Shown here: positions 16,433 through 25,780 of the stretch, piece by piece
Layout of the letters: each line of letters starts with the position of its first letter
How positions within the stretch are numbered: the first letter of the stretch is position 1
NCBI RefSeq assembly: GCF_003555545.1
Contig: NZ_CP032157.1
Coordinates: 4,654,546-4,718,545 of the forward strand
Length of the DNA stretch: 64,000 nt
Direction: 5' to 3'
Origin: Paraflavitalea soli
Lineage (GTDB): Bacteria; Bacteroidota; Bacteroidia; Chitinophagales; Chitinophagaceae
Notes under the pieces: model-generated
What the model saw: the letters and a program-made list of their open reading frames with translations, nothing else
What the model was told of the DNA's origin: nothing
Databases searched by the model: none
Position numbers and translations under genes: made by a program

Positions 16433-17086
16433 TTATCCTCGTACTTCATTTACCAGGGCGATCGCTTCTTTCGTTTTGCTGGCCAGCTGGCTATAGTCTT
16501 TATTGGCCAGTATTTCTTTGGTGATGAGCTTGCTGCCCATTCCTACGGCTACCACACCCGACTTAAACCAGCCTGTCAGGTTCTCCTTACTCACTTCTAC
16601 CCCACCGGTGGGCATAAACAGCAGGTCGGGGAAAAGTTCTTTGATGGCGCTAACAAAGGAAGGCCCCAGTAAATTGCCCGGGAATAATTTTATCAGTTTG
16701 GCGCCCGCATCTTCGGCCCGGATGATCTCGGTAGTGGTCATACAACCGGGTATCCACAACATATCTTCCTTGTGCACAGTCTCGGCTACTTCTTCTATCA
16801 TGCCGGGAGCAATGATAAAATCAGCGCCTGCTTTCATGAATGCTTTTGCTTCTTTTTTTCTTTTGATCGTGCCAATCCCCAATAAGAGTTCAGGCAATTC
16901 CTGGTCGCGGGTCTCTTTGAGGAGTTTGAAATTGTCCAGCGCTGCTTCGCCGCGGTTGGTGTATTCCACTGCACGGATACCGGCTGCATATAAAGCTTTC
17001 AAAACTTCAACGCTTACCGTAGGGTCGGGATGAAAATACAAGGGTAATACGCCCTGTTCAGCTATCTTTTTAATAATTCCGTTCAT
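16433..17086 (-). CDS. eda: KDPG/KHG aldolase
   Basis: 217 residues of the class I 2-keto-3-deoxy-6-phosphogluconate aldolase family. The Schiff-base lysine is K133 in AKLIKLFPGN, the same number as in E. coli Eda; the catalytic glutamate is E41 in AVEYTNRG, and GGV near residue 155 binds phosphate. It splits KDPG into pyruvate and glyceraldehyde-3-phosphate in the cytoplasm, the last step of both uronate branches here. It starts 1 nt after the kinase stop, so translation is coupled. Confidence 0.93.
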   Translation of the reverse strand: MNGIIKKIAEQGVLPLYFHPDPTVSVEVLKALYAAGIRAVEYTNRGEAALDNFKLLKETRDQELPELLLGIGTIKRKKEAKAFMKAGADFIIAPGMIEEVAETVHKEDMLWIPGCMTTTEIIRAEDAGAKLIKLFPGNLLGPSFVSAIKELFPDLLFMPTGGVEVSKENLTGWFKSGVVAVGMGSKLITKEILANKDYSQLASKTKEAIALVNEVRG

Positions 17087-17087
17087 A

Positions 17088-18110
17088 TCAGCTGTGCTTA
17101 CTTAGTTGTGCAATAATCGATTCCATGTCCTGGCTGGTGGCATCACCTTTCTCCATCAGTTTTCCAAAAGCCGCTCTCGCCGCTACATCGATCACCTGTT
17201 GCGCAGGATGCTGGTGATAGAGGCCATAGATGAGCCCTGCCATGAAACAGTCACCACTGCCTACTTTGTCAATGATCTTATTGGCAATGAGTTCGGCAGT
17301 ATTGTATAATTTACCTCCCGTATACAGCGCAGCATAATATAAGATGCCGCCATCACCATGGTCAAAGCGGAAAGTATTGGCTACGGCTTTGCACCGGGGG
17401 TATTGTTGCTGTATCGCTTCAGAAGTTTTCTGGGCATGCGCCAGGAAGTCCTCTTTACGGCCATTGATGTGTATGTTGGGATCAACCGGAATGCCCAATA
17501 AGTTATTGGCGGCCCAGATATTGCCCATGATCACGTCGCAATACTGCGCCAGCCCGGGCATGATGTCTGCCGGCTTTTTGCCGTATTGCCATAATTTGGC
17601 GCGGTAGTTCAGGTCTACCGAAACGGTAATACCTTTTGCAGCCGCAGCGGCAGCTCCCTCCTTGCATACAGCCACAACATTTTCATTGAGGGCAGGGCTG
17701 ATGGCACTGAAGTGAAACCAGGAAACATCTTTCAGCACAGTATCCCAATCGATCATGCCGGGTTGCAGTTCGGCAAAAGAAGAATGCGCCCTGTCATAGA
17801 TAACACCGGCATTTTTCATATCCGCGCCCTGGGGCAGGTAATATAAACCCATCCGGCTACCGGAATAATGAATGGCAGACGTATCGATCTTTTTGTTTTG
17901 TACTTCGTCGCAGATCTCTTTGGAGAGGTAATTATCAGGAAGTGCGGTACCGTACCTGGCTGGTACGCCCCAGCGTGCCAGGGCGGTGGCAACATTGAGT
18001 TCTGCCCCTCCTACATACACCGGCATAGAATTACTTTGTATCCATGCCCTGTTGAGCACTGGGGACATGCGTAATAACAATTCACCAAAGCAAAATACAG
18101 TTCCTTTCAT
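17088..18110 (-). CDS. kdgK: 2-keto-3-deoxygluconate kinase (PfkB family)
   Basis: 340 residues from the ATG at 18110 (MKGTVFCFGELLLRM); the open frame continues to 18161 but runs through a dispersed hairpin repeat, so the longer start is rejected. PfkB signatures: VYVGGAELNVATALARWG near the N-terminus and KVGSGDCFMAGLIYGL near the C-terminus, whose GSGD Asp is the catalytic base. It phosphorylates KDG to KDPG with ATP. The order kduI-kdgK-eda in one transcript supports KDG as substrate over other sugars. Confidence 0.92.
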   Translation of the reverse strand: MKGTVFCFGELLLRMSPVLNRAWIQSNSMPVYVGGAELNVATALARWGVPARYGTALPDNYLSKEICDEVQNKKIDTSAIHYSGSRMGLYYLPQGADMKNAGVIYDRAHSSFAELQPGMIDWDTVLKDVSWFHFSAISPALNENVVAVCKEGAAAAAAKGITVSVDLNYRAKLWQYGKKPADIMPGLAQYCDVIMGNIWAANNLLGIPVDPNIHINGRKEDFLAHAQKTSEAIQQQYPRCKAVANTFRFDHGDGGILYYAALYTGGKLYNTAELIANKIIDKVGSGDCFMAGLIYGLYHQHPAQQVIDVAARAAFGKLMEKGDATSQDMESIIAQLSKHS

Positions 18111-18132
18111 ATGTGCTACTAACATTAATGCA

Positions 18133-18163
18133 GGGTGAGCAGCCTTTGGAAGGCGACCCACCC
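18133..18163. repeat. 31-nt dispersed hairpin, inverted copy of 14710-14740
   Basis: GGGTGAGCAGCC-TTTGG-AAGGCGACCCACCC: its reverse complement equals 14710-14740 at 30 of 31 positions. On the plus strand a T-run follows, but no gene ends there in that direction, so here it is a spacer element between kduI and kdgK, not an obvious terminator. Confidence 0.8.
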
Positions 18164-18216
18164 TGACAGTTTTTTATTATTGACCCACCCCGCAGCGCGG
18201 GACGAGTGTTGCTTAT

Positions 18217-19047
18217 TTACCTGATATCAGCAATCGCTACGGCATCCATATCGGTATACACATAATTTTCACCAGCCATTCCCCAGATAAAGGAATAATT
18301 GGAGGTGCCACAGCCGGAATGGATAGACCAGGGAGGAGACACTACTGCTTCATGATTGGCTATTAGCAGGTGCCTTGTTTCCGTGGGTTCACCCATAAAA
18401 TGAAACACCCGGTGTTGCTCCGGTACATCAAAATAGAAATAGGCTTCCATACGGCGGGTATGCACGTGTGCCGGCATGGTATTCCATACGCTGCCGCTGG
18501 CCAATACGGTAAGTCCCATTACCAGTTGAGCGCTTTTTATACCATCAGCATGGATGTATTTATAGATCGTACGGCGATTGGCGGTTGTTTGATCGCCCAT
18601 CTCCGTAGGGGATGCTTCTTCTTTTGTGAGTTTACGGGTTGGATAGCTGGCATGTGCAGGGGAAGACAAGAGATAAAATACAGCTGGTGCATTTTTGTCA
18701 TCACTGGTAAAGGAAACTTTCTTCACGCCTTTACCCAGGTAGAGACAGTCAAGTTTGCTGAGGGTGAATTTCTCTCCATCGGCTTCTACAGCACCATTGC
18801 CTCCCACGTTGATGATACCCAGCTCACGACGCTCCAGGAAATACTCAGCCCTCAATTCAGTATGATTGGGCAACTCTACAGCCTTGCTATAAGGCTTAAC
18901 ACCACCAACGATCACCCGGTCGTAATGCGAATACACCAATTGCACCTGGTCATCCTGCATCAGTGCAGGAATATGAAAGTTCTCCCGCAGCTCCTTGGTG
19001 TTCATGCGGCTGGTTTCCTTCGGACTATTCTGAAAACGTATCTCCAT
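18217..19047 (-). CDS. kduI: 5-keto-4-deoxyuronate isomerase
   Basis: 276 residues, the usual length (E. coli 278), and the N-terminus aligns from the first ATG. Cupin with zinc-site residues in TMPAHVHTRRMEAYFYF and PPWSIHSGCGTSNYSFIWGM; other conserved parts are YFLERRELGIINVGG and NRRTIYKYI. It converts 5-keto-4-deoxyuronate, the rearranged product released by unsaturated glucuronyl hydrolases such as the GH105 of this operon, to 2,5-diketo-3-deoxygluconate for KduD. Confidence 0.95.
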   Translation of the reverse strand: MEIRFQNSPKETSRMNTKELRENFHIPALMQDDQVQLVYSHYDRVIVGGVKPYSKAVELPNHTELRAEYFLERRELGIINVGGNGAVEADGEKFTLSKLDCLYLGKGVKKVSFTSDDKNAPAVFYLLSSPAHASYPTRKLTKEEASPTEMGDQTTANRRTIYKYIHADGIKSAQLVMGLTVLASGSVWNTMPAHVHTRRMEAYFYFDVPEQHRVFHFMGEPTETRHLLIANHEAVVSPPWSIHSGCGTSNYSFIWGMAGENYVYTDMDAVAIADIR

Positions 19048-19083
19048 GATTATAATTTCTATATTTCTGTCTACAACAAATAC

Positions 19084-19106
19084 CCTTCGACAAGCTCAGG
19101 GTGACA
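19084..19106. repeat. Dispersed CCTTCGACAAGCTC...GGGTGACA element
   Basis: A 23-nt sequence beginning CCTTCGACAAGC and ending CAGGGTGACA lies between kduD and kduI. I recognise it as a short word present in many copies in unrelated bacterial genomes; within this window I noticed one copy. Confidence 0.6.
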
Positions 19107-19115
19107 CAATGTAAT

Positions 19116-19886
19116 TTATCTCCCCATCCATCCGCCATCGACGGTAATGATGGTGCCGCTCACATATTGGGCGGCCTCGGATGCCAGGAATACCACAGCG
19201 CCCTTAAAGTCTTCCGGTTCACCCCAGCGGCCAGCCGGAATACGATCCAGGATGGACTTGCTACGAACGGGATCATTACGCAAGGCCTCCGTATTATCAG
19301 TGGCAATATATCCTGGTGCAATACCATTCACATTTACGCCTTTACCCGCCCATTCATTGGCGAGTGCTTTAATCAGGCTACCGAGTGCCCCTTTACTGCC
19401 GGCATAACCCGGTACGTTGATACCTCCCTGAAAGGTAAGCAGTGAACAGGTAAAAATGATCTTACCACTGCCCCGGACCACCATATCCTTTCCAAATTCC
19501 CTGGCCAGGATAAAGGGAGCATCGAGGTTAATGGACATTACTTTATCCCAGTATTCATCCGGGTGTTCTGCTGCTGGTTTACGCATAATGGTGCCAGCAT
19601 TGTTGACCAATATATCGATAACCGGATTTTCCGCTTTGGCTTTTTCTACAAAAGCATAGAGACTTGTACGATCAGAAAGATCAGCCTGATAAGCTTTGAA
19701 TTTCCTGCCAAGCGCTGTCACTTGCTTTTCAATATCGCTGCCGCTGAGTTCCAGGGAACCGGATACGCCGATAATATCAGCACCCGCTTCAGCCAGGCCC
19801 AATGCCATGCCTTTTCCAATACCTTTATTACAGCCTGTTACGAGGGCCGTTTTGCCCTTAAGATTAAAGAAGTCCAATATAGCCAT
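19116..19886 (-). CDS. kduD: 2-deoxy-D-gluconate 3-dehydrogenase / KDG 5-dehydrogenase
   Basis: 256 residues, classical short-chain dehydrogenase. Cofactor motif TGCNKGIGKGMALG, NNAG (VNNAGTIMRKPA), catalytic SLLTFQGG...YAGSKGALG with the Tyr-x3-Lys, and C-terminal YVSGTIITVDGGWMGR. It reduces 2,5-diketo-3-deoxygluconate to KDG with NAD(P)H. Placement directly before kduI makes the KduD call firm over other SDRs. Starts 18 nt after the uxaC stop. Confidence 0.94.
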   Translation of the reverse strand: MAILDFFNLKGKTALVTGCNKGIGKGMALGLAEAGADIIGVSGSLELSGSDIEKQVTALGRKFKAYQADLSDRTSLYAFVEKAKAENPVIDILVNNAGTIMRKPAAEHPDEYWDKVMSINLDAPFILAREFGKDMVVRGSGKIIFTCSLLTFQGGINVPGYAGSKGALGSLIKALANEWAGKGVNVNGIAPGYIATDNTEALRNDPVRSKSILDRIPAGRWGEPEDFKGAVVFLASEAAQYVSGTIITVDGGWMGR

Positions 19887-19904
19887 GATGAGTCAATACC
19901 GCGT

Positions 19905-21347
19905 TTAAAAGATTTTTTCTGTGATGTGTGACTGTTTCTCGACATACTGCCAGTTAAAATAGTTCTTTGCATTGTGGAAACAGATGTCCTGTATCACTTT
20001 TCCTACCCAGGCAATATCGTTGGGCAGTTCTCCATGCTCTATCTCATCACCAAACAGGTTGCACAAGATACGACGGAAATATTCATGACGGGGATATGAC
20101 AGAAAACTTCTTGAATCGGTAAGCATGCCTACAAACCTGCTTAACAAACCCATATTGGATAATGTATTCATTTGTTTGGTCATGCCATCTTTCTGGTCGA
20201 GGAACCACCAGCCCGAGCCCCATTGTATCTTCCCGGCCGATGAACCATCATTGAAGTTGCCTACCATGGTAGCCATCAGTTCATTATCAGCAGGATTGAG
20301 GTTGTACAGAATAGTTTTGGTGAGCTTATCATCAGTATCGAGGCGGTTGAGGAATTTAGACAGTGACCTTGCCTGGGAGAAATCGCCAATGGAATCCCAT
20401 CCCGTATCCGGCCCCAGCTGATTCAACATGCGCGTGTTATTATTGCGCAAAGCGCCGAGGTGGTATTGCTGTACCCAGCCCCTTTCCCAATCCCATTCGG
20501 CAAAGGTGACGAGCATAGCCGACTTGAACTTCTTACGCTCAGTAAGGTCGAGTTCCTTGCCGCCGCGTACTTTATCAAAGATCGCTTTGATCTCAGCCTC
20601 CGTATAGTCTTCTGCATAGATCTCTTCGAGGCCGTGGTCTGATACATTACAGCCATGCGCAGCAAAGAAATCATGGCGTTTTTTCAAGGCAGTAAGGTAA
20701 TCATTATAGGAGCCTACAGATGTATTGGCGGCTTTTTCTACCCTGCTCACATAGTTGTTGAAGTTAACAGGATTGTCCACGTTCATCGCAGCATCGGGAC
20801 GGAAAGCAGGGAGAATAGGAATTTCAAAGCGTTCAGCCTGCAGCTGTGCATGAAACTCCAGGTTGTCGACCGGATCATCGGTGGTGCACACAAGTCTTAC
20901 ATCCATTTTGCGCAGCAGGTTGCGTACGCCAAATTCAGGTGTTTGCAATTTTGCTGTACACTCCTCATATATCTCTTTGGCTGTAGCAGGGCTCAGCACC
21001 TTATGCACATCAAAATAGCGTTGCAATTCCAGGTGTGTCCAGTGGTACAGGGGGTTGCGTAAAGTATAGGGAACAGTTTCAGCCCATTTTTCAAACTTCT
21101 CCCAGTCGCTGGCATTGCCGGTGATATAGCGTTCATCAGCGCCATTGGTACGCATAGCACGCCATTTGTAATGATCACCGTATAACCAGATCTGGGTAAG
21201 GTTTTCAAATTGCTTGTCTTCTGCTATCTGTTGTTGGGGCAGGTGGCAGTGATAATCAATAATCGGCATGTTCTTGGCATAGTCATGATACAGCTTTTGA
21301 GCTGTCTTGGTATGCAAGAGAAAATGTTCGTCTAAGAAGTTCTTCAT
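19905..21347 (-). CDS. uxaC: Uronate isomerase
   Basis: 480 residues; the N-terminus (FLLHTKTAQKLYHDYAKN, IIDYHCHLPQQQIAED) is close to E. coli UxaC. YHCH holds the metal-binding His-x-His of this amidohydrolase-superfamily isomerase; GDHYKWRAMRTNG binds substrate; TDDPVDNLEFH and LTDSRSFLSYPRHEYFRRIL are further landmarks. It converts galacturonate to tagaturonate and glucuronate to fructuronate. With UxaB and UxaA beside it, galacturonate is the main substrate; no mannonate branch (uxuA/uxuB) is in the window. Confidence 0.95.
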   Translation of the reverse strand: MKNFLDEHFLLHTKTAQKLYHDYAKNMPIIDYHCHLPQQQIAEDKQFENLTQIWLYGDHYKWRAMRTNGADERYITGNASDWEKFEKWAETVPYTLRNPLYHWTHLELQRYFDVHKVLSPATAKEIYEECTAKLQTPEFGVRNLLRKMDVRLVCTTDDPVDNLEFHAQLQAERFEIPILPAFRPDAAMNVDNPVNFNNYVSRVEKAANTSVGSYNDYLTALKKRHDFFAAHGCNVSDHGLEEIYAEDYTEAEIKAIFDKVRGGKELDLTERKKFKSAMLVTFAEWDWERGWVQQYHLGALRNNNTRMLNQLGPDTGWDSIGDFSQARSLSKFLNRLDTDDKLTKTILYNLNPADNELMATMVGNFNDGSSAGKIQWGSGWWFLDQKDGMTKQMNTLSNMGLLSRFVGMLTDSRSFLSYPRHEYFRRILCNLFGDEIEHGELPNDIAWVGKVIQDICFHNAKNYFNWQYVEKQSHITEKIF

Positions 21348-21365
21348 ATATCTTTTTTAAATACA

Positions 21366-21396
21366 AGCTGCGAGCCGTGAGCTGCGAGCTGCGAGC
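21366..21396. repeat. AGCTGCGAG short tandem repeat
   Basis: AGCTGCGAG, CCGTG, AGCTGCGAG, CTGCGAGC in the uxaA-uxaC gap. Non-coding and G/C-rich against an A/T-rich flank. Confidence 0.65.
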
Positions 21397-21406
21397 AAAT
21401 ACAGTT

Positions 21407-23059
21407 TTATAATGATACACCGCGCTTCCAGGGAATGAAATCATCCTGTCCATGCCTTACAGCGCTGATGATAATCTCCCCACTGGCCACTTTGATAATG
21501 TAATCGAGTATACGCTCGCCACATTGTTCAATCGTTTCCTCCCCGTCGATGATGGTGCCGGCATTGAGATCAATAATGTCACGCATTTTATTGTACAGTA
21601 CCGTGTTGGTGGATATTTTCACTACAGGTGCAATGGGATTGCCGGTAGGCGTACCCAGACCAGTAGTAAACAGCACTACCGTAGCTCCTGAGCCTACTTC
21701 GGCAGTAGTTGATTCCACATCATTACCAGGTGTACAAAGGAGGTTGAGACCGGGTTTGGTCACCTGTTCCGGGTAGTCGAGTACATCGGCCACCGGAGAG
21801 GTACCTCCTTTTTTAGCTGCTCCCGCAGACTTGATGGCATCAGTAATGAGGCCATCCTTGATATTGCCGGGAGAGGGATTCATATCGAAACCAGAACCTA
21901 CAGCCTGTGCGCGGGCATTGTAGGAACGCATAAGGTCAATGAACTTTTTGGCAGCCTCCTGCGTGGTACAACGATCGCTGATCTCCTGTTCTACTCCACA
22001 CAGCTCCGGAAACTCAGAAAGGATGACAGATCCTCCCATGGCAACCAGCAGATCGGAGGTGTACCCCACCGCCGGATTGGCTGAAATACCGGAGAAGCCA
22101 TCAGAGCCGCCACACTCAAGACCAATGACTATTTTGCTCAGCGGCGCAGGCTGACGTGTAAACTGATCAGCAGCCACCAGCCCGGCAAAAGTTTGCTTTA
22201 CAGCTTTGGCCAGCAAGTCGGTTTCCAGTCCTTCTTTCTGTTGTTCCAGTATATAGAGCGGCTTGCTGAAGTTGGGTGACCGTTTGGCGATCTCCTCCTG
22301 CAACATGGCTACCTGGGCATTCTGACAGCCCAGGCTCAGTACAGTAGCACCTGCTACATTGGGATGGGTGATGTAACCGGCCAATAGACCGCAAAGGGTT
22401 TGTGCATCCTGCCGGATACCGCCACAGCCACCTTCATGTGCCAGGAACTTAATACCATCCACATTCTTAAACAAATGCCGCCCTGCCTGTACGTCGTCAG
22501 ACGCAGGCTCACTGAATTCAACCGTGTCAATATTAATCCCTTTCTGATAGGCCGCTATCAATTGTTTTGTCAAATCATTATACTTTTTTGGCCGGGCATA
22601 ACCGAGCTCTTCCAGCAAGGCCTCTTTCAGCACTTCCACATTACGGTTCTCACAAAATACAAGAGGCACTACCAGCCAATAATTAGCAGTACCTACGCTG
22701 CCATCAGCACGATGGAAACCCTTGAATGTTTTCTCCTTCCAGCGGCTCACATCGGGTATATGCCAGCCTGTTCTGCGATGGTCCGACAGTTGGTATTCTT
22801 CAGCTGCATGTTTGAGGTTGGAAGTGGAGATGCGGGCGCCTACGGGAATGTCCTGTTTGGCTTTGCCGATGAGCACGCCATACATGGTCACTGCTCCTCC
22901 TGTGGGGAGTGATTCTGTAATGAATTTGTGCTTGGCCGGAATATCTTCCACCAGCGTATACTGACTCCCATTGAAGGGAATGATTTGTCCTTTGGTGAGG
23001 TCTTGCAACGCTACCAGCACATTGTCTTTCGGGTGCACTTTCAATACGATCTGTTTCAT
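21407..23059 (-). CDS. uxaA: Altronate dehydratase
   Basis: 550 residues. N-terminal SAF-like domain (VHPKDNVLVALQDLTKGQIIPF...DIPVGARISTSNL) and a C-terminal catalytic domain with GTANYWLVVPLVFCENRNVEV, FLAHEGGCGGIRQDAQTLCGLLAGY, GLECGGSDGFSGISANPAVG and PAVKISTN-like end (PVVKISTNTVLYNKM). The cysteines in EGGCGG and LECGGSDG likely bind iron. It dehydrates altronate to KDG. Domain order is that of full-length UxaA, slightly longer than the E. coli enzyme (495). Gap of 45 nt after uxaB. Confidence 0.94.
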   Translation of the reverse strand: MKQIVLKVHPKDNVLVALQDLTKGQIIPFNGSQYTLVEDIPAKHKFITESLPTGGAVTMYGVLIGKAKQDIPVGARISTSNLKHAAEEYQLSDHRRTGWHIPDVSRWKEKTFKGFHRADGSVGTANYWLVVPLVFCENRNVEVLKEALLEELGYARPKKYNDLTKQLIAAYQKGINIDTVEFSEPASDDVQAGRHLFKNVDGIKFLAHEGGCGGIRQDAQTLCGLLAGYITHPNVAGATVLSLGCQNAQVAMLQEEIAKRSPNFSKPLYILEQQKEGLETDLLAKAVKQTFAGLVAADQFTRQPAPLSKIVIGLECGGSDGFSGISANPAVGYTSDLLVAMGGSVILSEFPELCGVEQEISDRCTTQEAAKKFIDLMRSYNARAQAVGSGFDMNPSPGNIKDGLITDAIKSAGAAKKGGTSPVADVLDYPEQVTKPGLNLLCTPGNDVESTTAEVGSGATVVLFTTGLGTPTGNPIAPVVKISTNTVLYNKMRDIIDLNAGTIIDGEETIEQCGERILDYIIKVASGEIIISAVRHGQDDFIPWKRGVSL

Positions 23060-23104
23060 AGCTTATATTAGGGTAAAACAACTGCACTTCCTATATAGTT
23101 CGTA

Positions 23105-24628
23105 TCAAGCCGTTACGCCATCTGTTTGCAGGCTTTTCATGGCGGCCGCAGCGCCTTTTTTGATGATGGTATCCAGTTTGTTGGTCACTGCTTCTGCGAA
23201 ACCGGGCAATTGGGCCAGGTTGACTCCCCAGAATTCTGTATCACTCAACACTTTCTGCACCAAAGCAGGTACTTCAGTATTGGCCCATTTGGCTGCATAC
23301 CAGGCTGCATGATCGTCATTGATAAGGTATTTCTTACCATTGAACTCGCCATAGTATTTGCCATCATCGGCCAGGGTGGACCTCATGAACAAGAGGTGAC
23401 CGGCAAATCCCAGGGCCATATACTCCGGAATATTGCCTGCCCCTTCGTAATGTTTCAGGAGCAAGGGTATGTTCCGCATTTTCATTTTAGAGGAATATTG
23501 AACAGTGATGCTCAACCACAGGTGTTCAATATATGGGTTACGGTACCTGTCCAGTACTTTAAAGGCAAAGTCCTTGGCGGTTGGTACTGAAATGCTTTCA
23601 CTGGCAACAGCAGGTACCATTTCCTGTAACATCAGGGTACCGATATAAGCGGTGAAGATGGCATCATCCATGGCACTCTTCACCGTGGGGAAGCCTGCGA
23701 GGTGGGCCAGCCCGCAGCTAAAGGTATGAGAACCGTTGAGTAAACGCAATTTTAACTCCCGGAAAATATTGATGTCTGGTGCAATGACGACCCCGGGGTC
23801 GGCCTTACTGAAAGAAAGAATATCCTTTACCCGGTCATTGTCAGATTCGATGGCCCAGAGGCGATAAACCTCAGACATGATCATTAGTTCATCGCGGTAG
23901 CCATTATCGGCCTCCATCTGCTGGTGCTGAACGGCTGGCAGCTTGCCGGGCACGATACGATCTACCAATGAATTACAAAAGTAATTATGTGTTTCGAGCC
24001 AGTCGAGGAAGGCTGTTTCCAGGCCATTTTGGTGAGCGAGCTCTAATACGATGGCTTCCAGTTTTTTACCATTATCAGGAATCAATTCCGTCGGGATAAT
24101 GACCATTCCTTTGGAGCTGTCGCCCTGGAATACCTTGAAACGCTGGTAGAGGAAGGCCAGGAGCTTACCGGGGAATGATTCGGGCGGTGAAGCATGTACA
24201 TTATCTTTTATTAACGTGATGCCCACTTCGGTGGTATTGGATATGATGAGCTGCATGTCGGGATTGGCTGCACATTTGAGTATTTCATCCCAATCACTTT
24301 TGGCAGCCAGTACCCGGCTGATGGAGGCGTTCAGTATCTTCTCTTCTACTTTCTTACCATTCTCAATACCCTGAACGCATTGCGTATACAGGCCATCCTG
24401 ATCGGCAAAAGCATCGGTAGCTCCATTGCCGGTTGATTTTACGACCACAATGCGGCCATTGAATAGGCCTTGCTTATTGGCTTTGTCAATAAAATAATCG
24501 GGCAGTCCGCGCAAGAGTACGCCGGTACCAAATTGCAATACCTTTTCAGGCAGCTCAAAATAACCGGCAGCAGGCAGGTTAATGCCCGCAGCTTTAATGT
24601 TGGAGAGTGTTTGTTTAGACAGGTTCAT
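23105..24628 (-). CDS. uxaB: Tagaturonate reductase (altronate oxidoreductase)
   Basis: 507 residues of the polyol/mannitol dehydrogenase family. Rossmann start VLQFGTGVLLRGLPDYFIDKANKQG, and catalytic-domain motifs NSLVDRIVPGK and KLRLLNGSHTFSCGLAHLAG with the conserved Lys and His. It reduces tagaturonate to altronate with NADH, between UxaC and UxaA. Fructuronate reductase (UxuB) is a relative, but the adjacent uxaA makes UxaB more likely. Confidence 0.92.
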   Translation of the reverse strand: MNLSKQTLSNIKAAGINLPAAGYFELPEKVLQFGTGVLLRGLPDYFIDKANKQGLFNGRIVVVKSTGNGATDAFADQDGLYTQCVQGIENGKKVEEKILNASISRVLAAKSDWDEILKCAANPDMQLIISNTTEVGITLIKDNVHASPPESFPGKLLAFLYQRFKVFQGDSSKGMVIIPTELIPDNGKKLEAIVLELAHQNGLETAFLDWLETHNYFCNSLVDRIVPGKLPAVQHQQMEADNGYRDELMIMSEVYRLWAIESDNDRVKDILSFSKADPGVVIAPDINIFRELKLRLLNGSHTFSCGLAHLAGFPTVKSAMDDAIFTAYIGTLMLQEMVPAVASESISVPTAKDFAFKVLDRYRNPYIEHLWLSITVQYSSKMKMRNIPLLLKHYEGAGNIPEYMALGFAGHLLFMRSTLADDGKYYGEFNGKKYLINDDHAAWYAAKWANTEVPALVQKVLSDTEFWGVNLAQLPGFAEAVTNKLDTIIKKGAAAAMKSLQTDGVTA

Positions 24629-24658
24629 CGCGTTTCTTGTTTATAACTATGCTTTATT

Positions 24659-25735
24659 TTACAATTTCCAGCGGTCGCCAAATACCCAGGCGGCGTTGAT
24701 GTTCTTTGCTATTATTCCTTCCGGCAAATTGTTGGCATACCAGGCAAAATCATTACCGCCCTGCCGGTGGCAGTTGTAATAATAGATGCGTTCTCCCCAT
24801 TGAATGCTGTTGCTGGTAGCCACCCGGTAAATCGGTTTATCGGCCATGTTCTGTGCAAAGGAGCAGTTGACCAGGAAGAATTGTGCATCGCGGTGATAAC
24901 GACCCAACCTGAATCCATCATATCCTTCAAAGGAACAATTGTACAATACTGTTTTAGCATCTGCCATCCGTGAGCCATCGTGCCAGATAGCCGCATCACC
25001 CCCATGGGCTTTGAACCGGCAATTCTCCGCATAAGCCCAGCCGCGGGGGCAATAAAGATCTACTCCTCCTTCCATCACGCAGTCTTTAAAATAGAATAGC
25101 CCGTTCTCTATATTCCAGGGGCTCATGGTATCACCACCCCAGGCTTTAAAGTGACAGGCAATAGCCTGGAAACGGGTGGCATTCATGGTTCGGACGGCCA
25201 TCTGGTGACTACCCTTACCTATCTTTTTCTGCCGGTGAATGGTGTCGATGGGGCAGGCAATAAGCGTATCCTGTTTCCAGTCAAACCCATAACTATTGGT
25301 AACAGTGAGGTTTTTGAGCGTAACGTCGTTGCCATCAATATTGAGTGTTGCTACACCCCAATCATCATTGTGTAGGCAGCGCCAGGCATCGCGGGCGATG
25401 GAAGCTGTGATGATGGTAACATCCATGCCTTCCCCTTCAAAGATGATATTGTGTTTCTCGATATAGACTTTCTCGTTGTAAACACCTCTTTTGATGTGTA
25501 TGATGCGCGGGCGGGCAGCCTCAGCAGGCAGGCTGTTGATAGCAGACTGGATGGTCTTAAAATGACCTTTACCATCGGGTGAGACAATGATGGGTTGGGA
25601 GGTCTGTGCAAAAAGAGCTGGTGAAATGATCAGCAGAACGAGGATATACAAGCTACACCACACAAGGTACCCTGCATGAGACGGGGTATCGGTGATCTTC
25701 CTTGTCGCCCTACGTATAACTTCACATTTTTTCAT
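24659..25735 (-). CDS. Pectin methylesterase-like enzyme (CE8)
   Basis: 358 residues, right-handed beta-helix. After a long N-region comes a signal peptide (LYILVLLIISPALFAQ), so periplasmic or surface. CE8 landmarks: VSPDGKGHFKTIQSAINSLP, RGVYNEKVYIEK, then WGGDT (Asp where QDT is usual), GGVDLYCPRGWAYAENC (for the DFIFG region) and FRLGRYHRD (LGR with the substrate-binding Arg). Catalytic Asps are present but the flanking residues differ from plant-type enzymes, so substrate detail is open. It would remove methyl esters from homogalacturonan so that GH28 and GH105 can work. Confidence 0.82.
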   Translation of the reverse strand: MKKCEVIRRATRKITDTPSHAGYLVWCSLYILVLLIISPALFAQTSQPIIVSPDGKGHFKTIQSAINSLPAEAARPRIIHIKRGVYNEKVYIEKHNIIFEGEGMDVTIITASIARDAWRCLHNDDWGVATLNIDGNDVTLKNLTVTNSYGFDWKQDTLIACPIDTIHRQKKIGKGSHQMAVRTMNATRFQAIACHFKAWGGDTMSPWNIENGLFYFKDCVMEGGVDLYCPRGWAYAENCRFKAHGGDAAIWHDGSRMADAKTVLYNCSFEGYDGFRLGRYHRDAQFFLVNCSFAQNMADKPIYRVATSNSIQWGERIYYYNCHRQGGNDFAWYANNLPEGIIAKNINAAWVFGDRWKL

Positions 25736-25780
25736 CTACACTTTTTACTGCTTATTTACTTTGCTCACTTCTTCCACCTT

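Noticed and set aside
18110-18161. Longer start for the KDG kinase at 18161
   Set aside because: The extra 17 residues are encoded by the dispersed hairpin repeat; the ATG at 18110 begins the usual family N-terminus.
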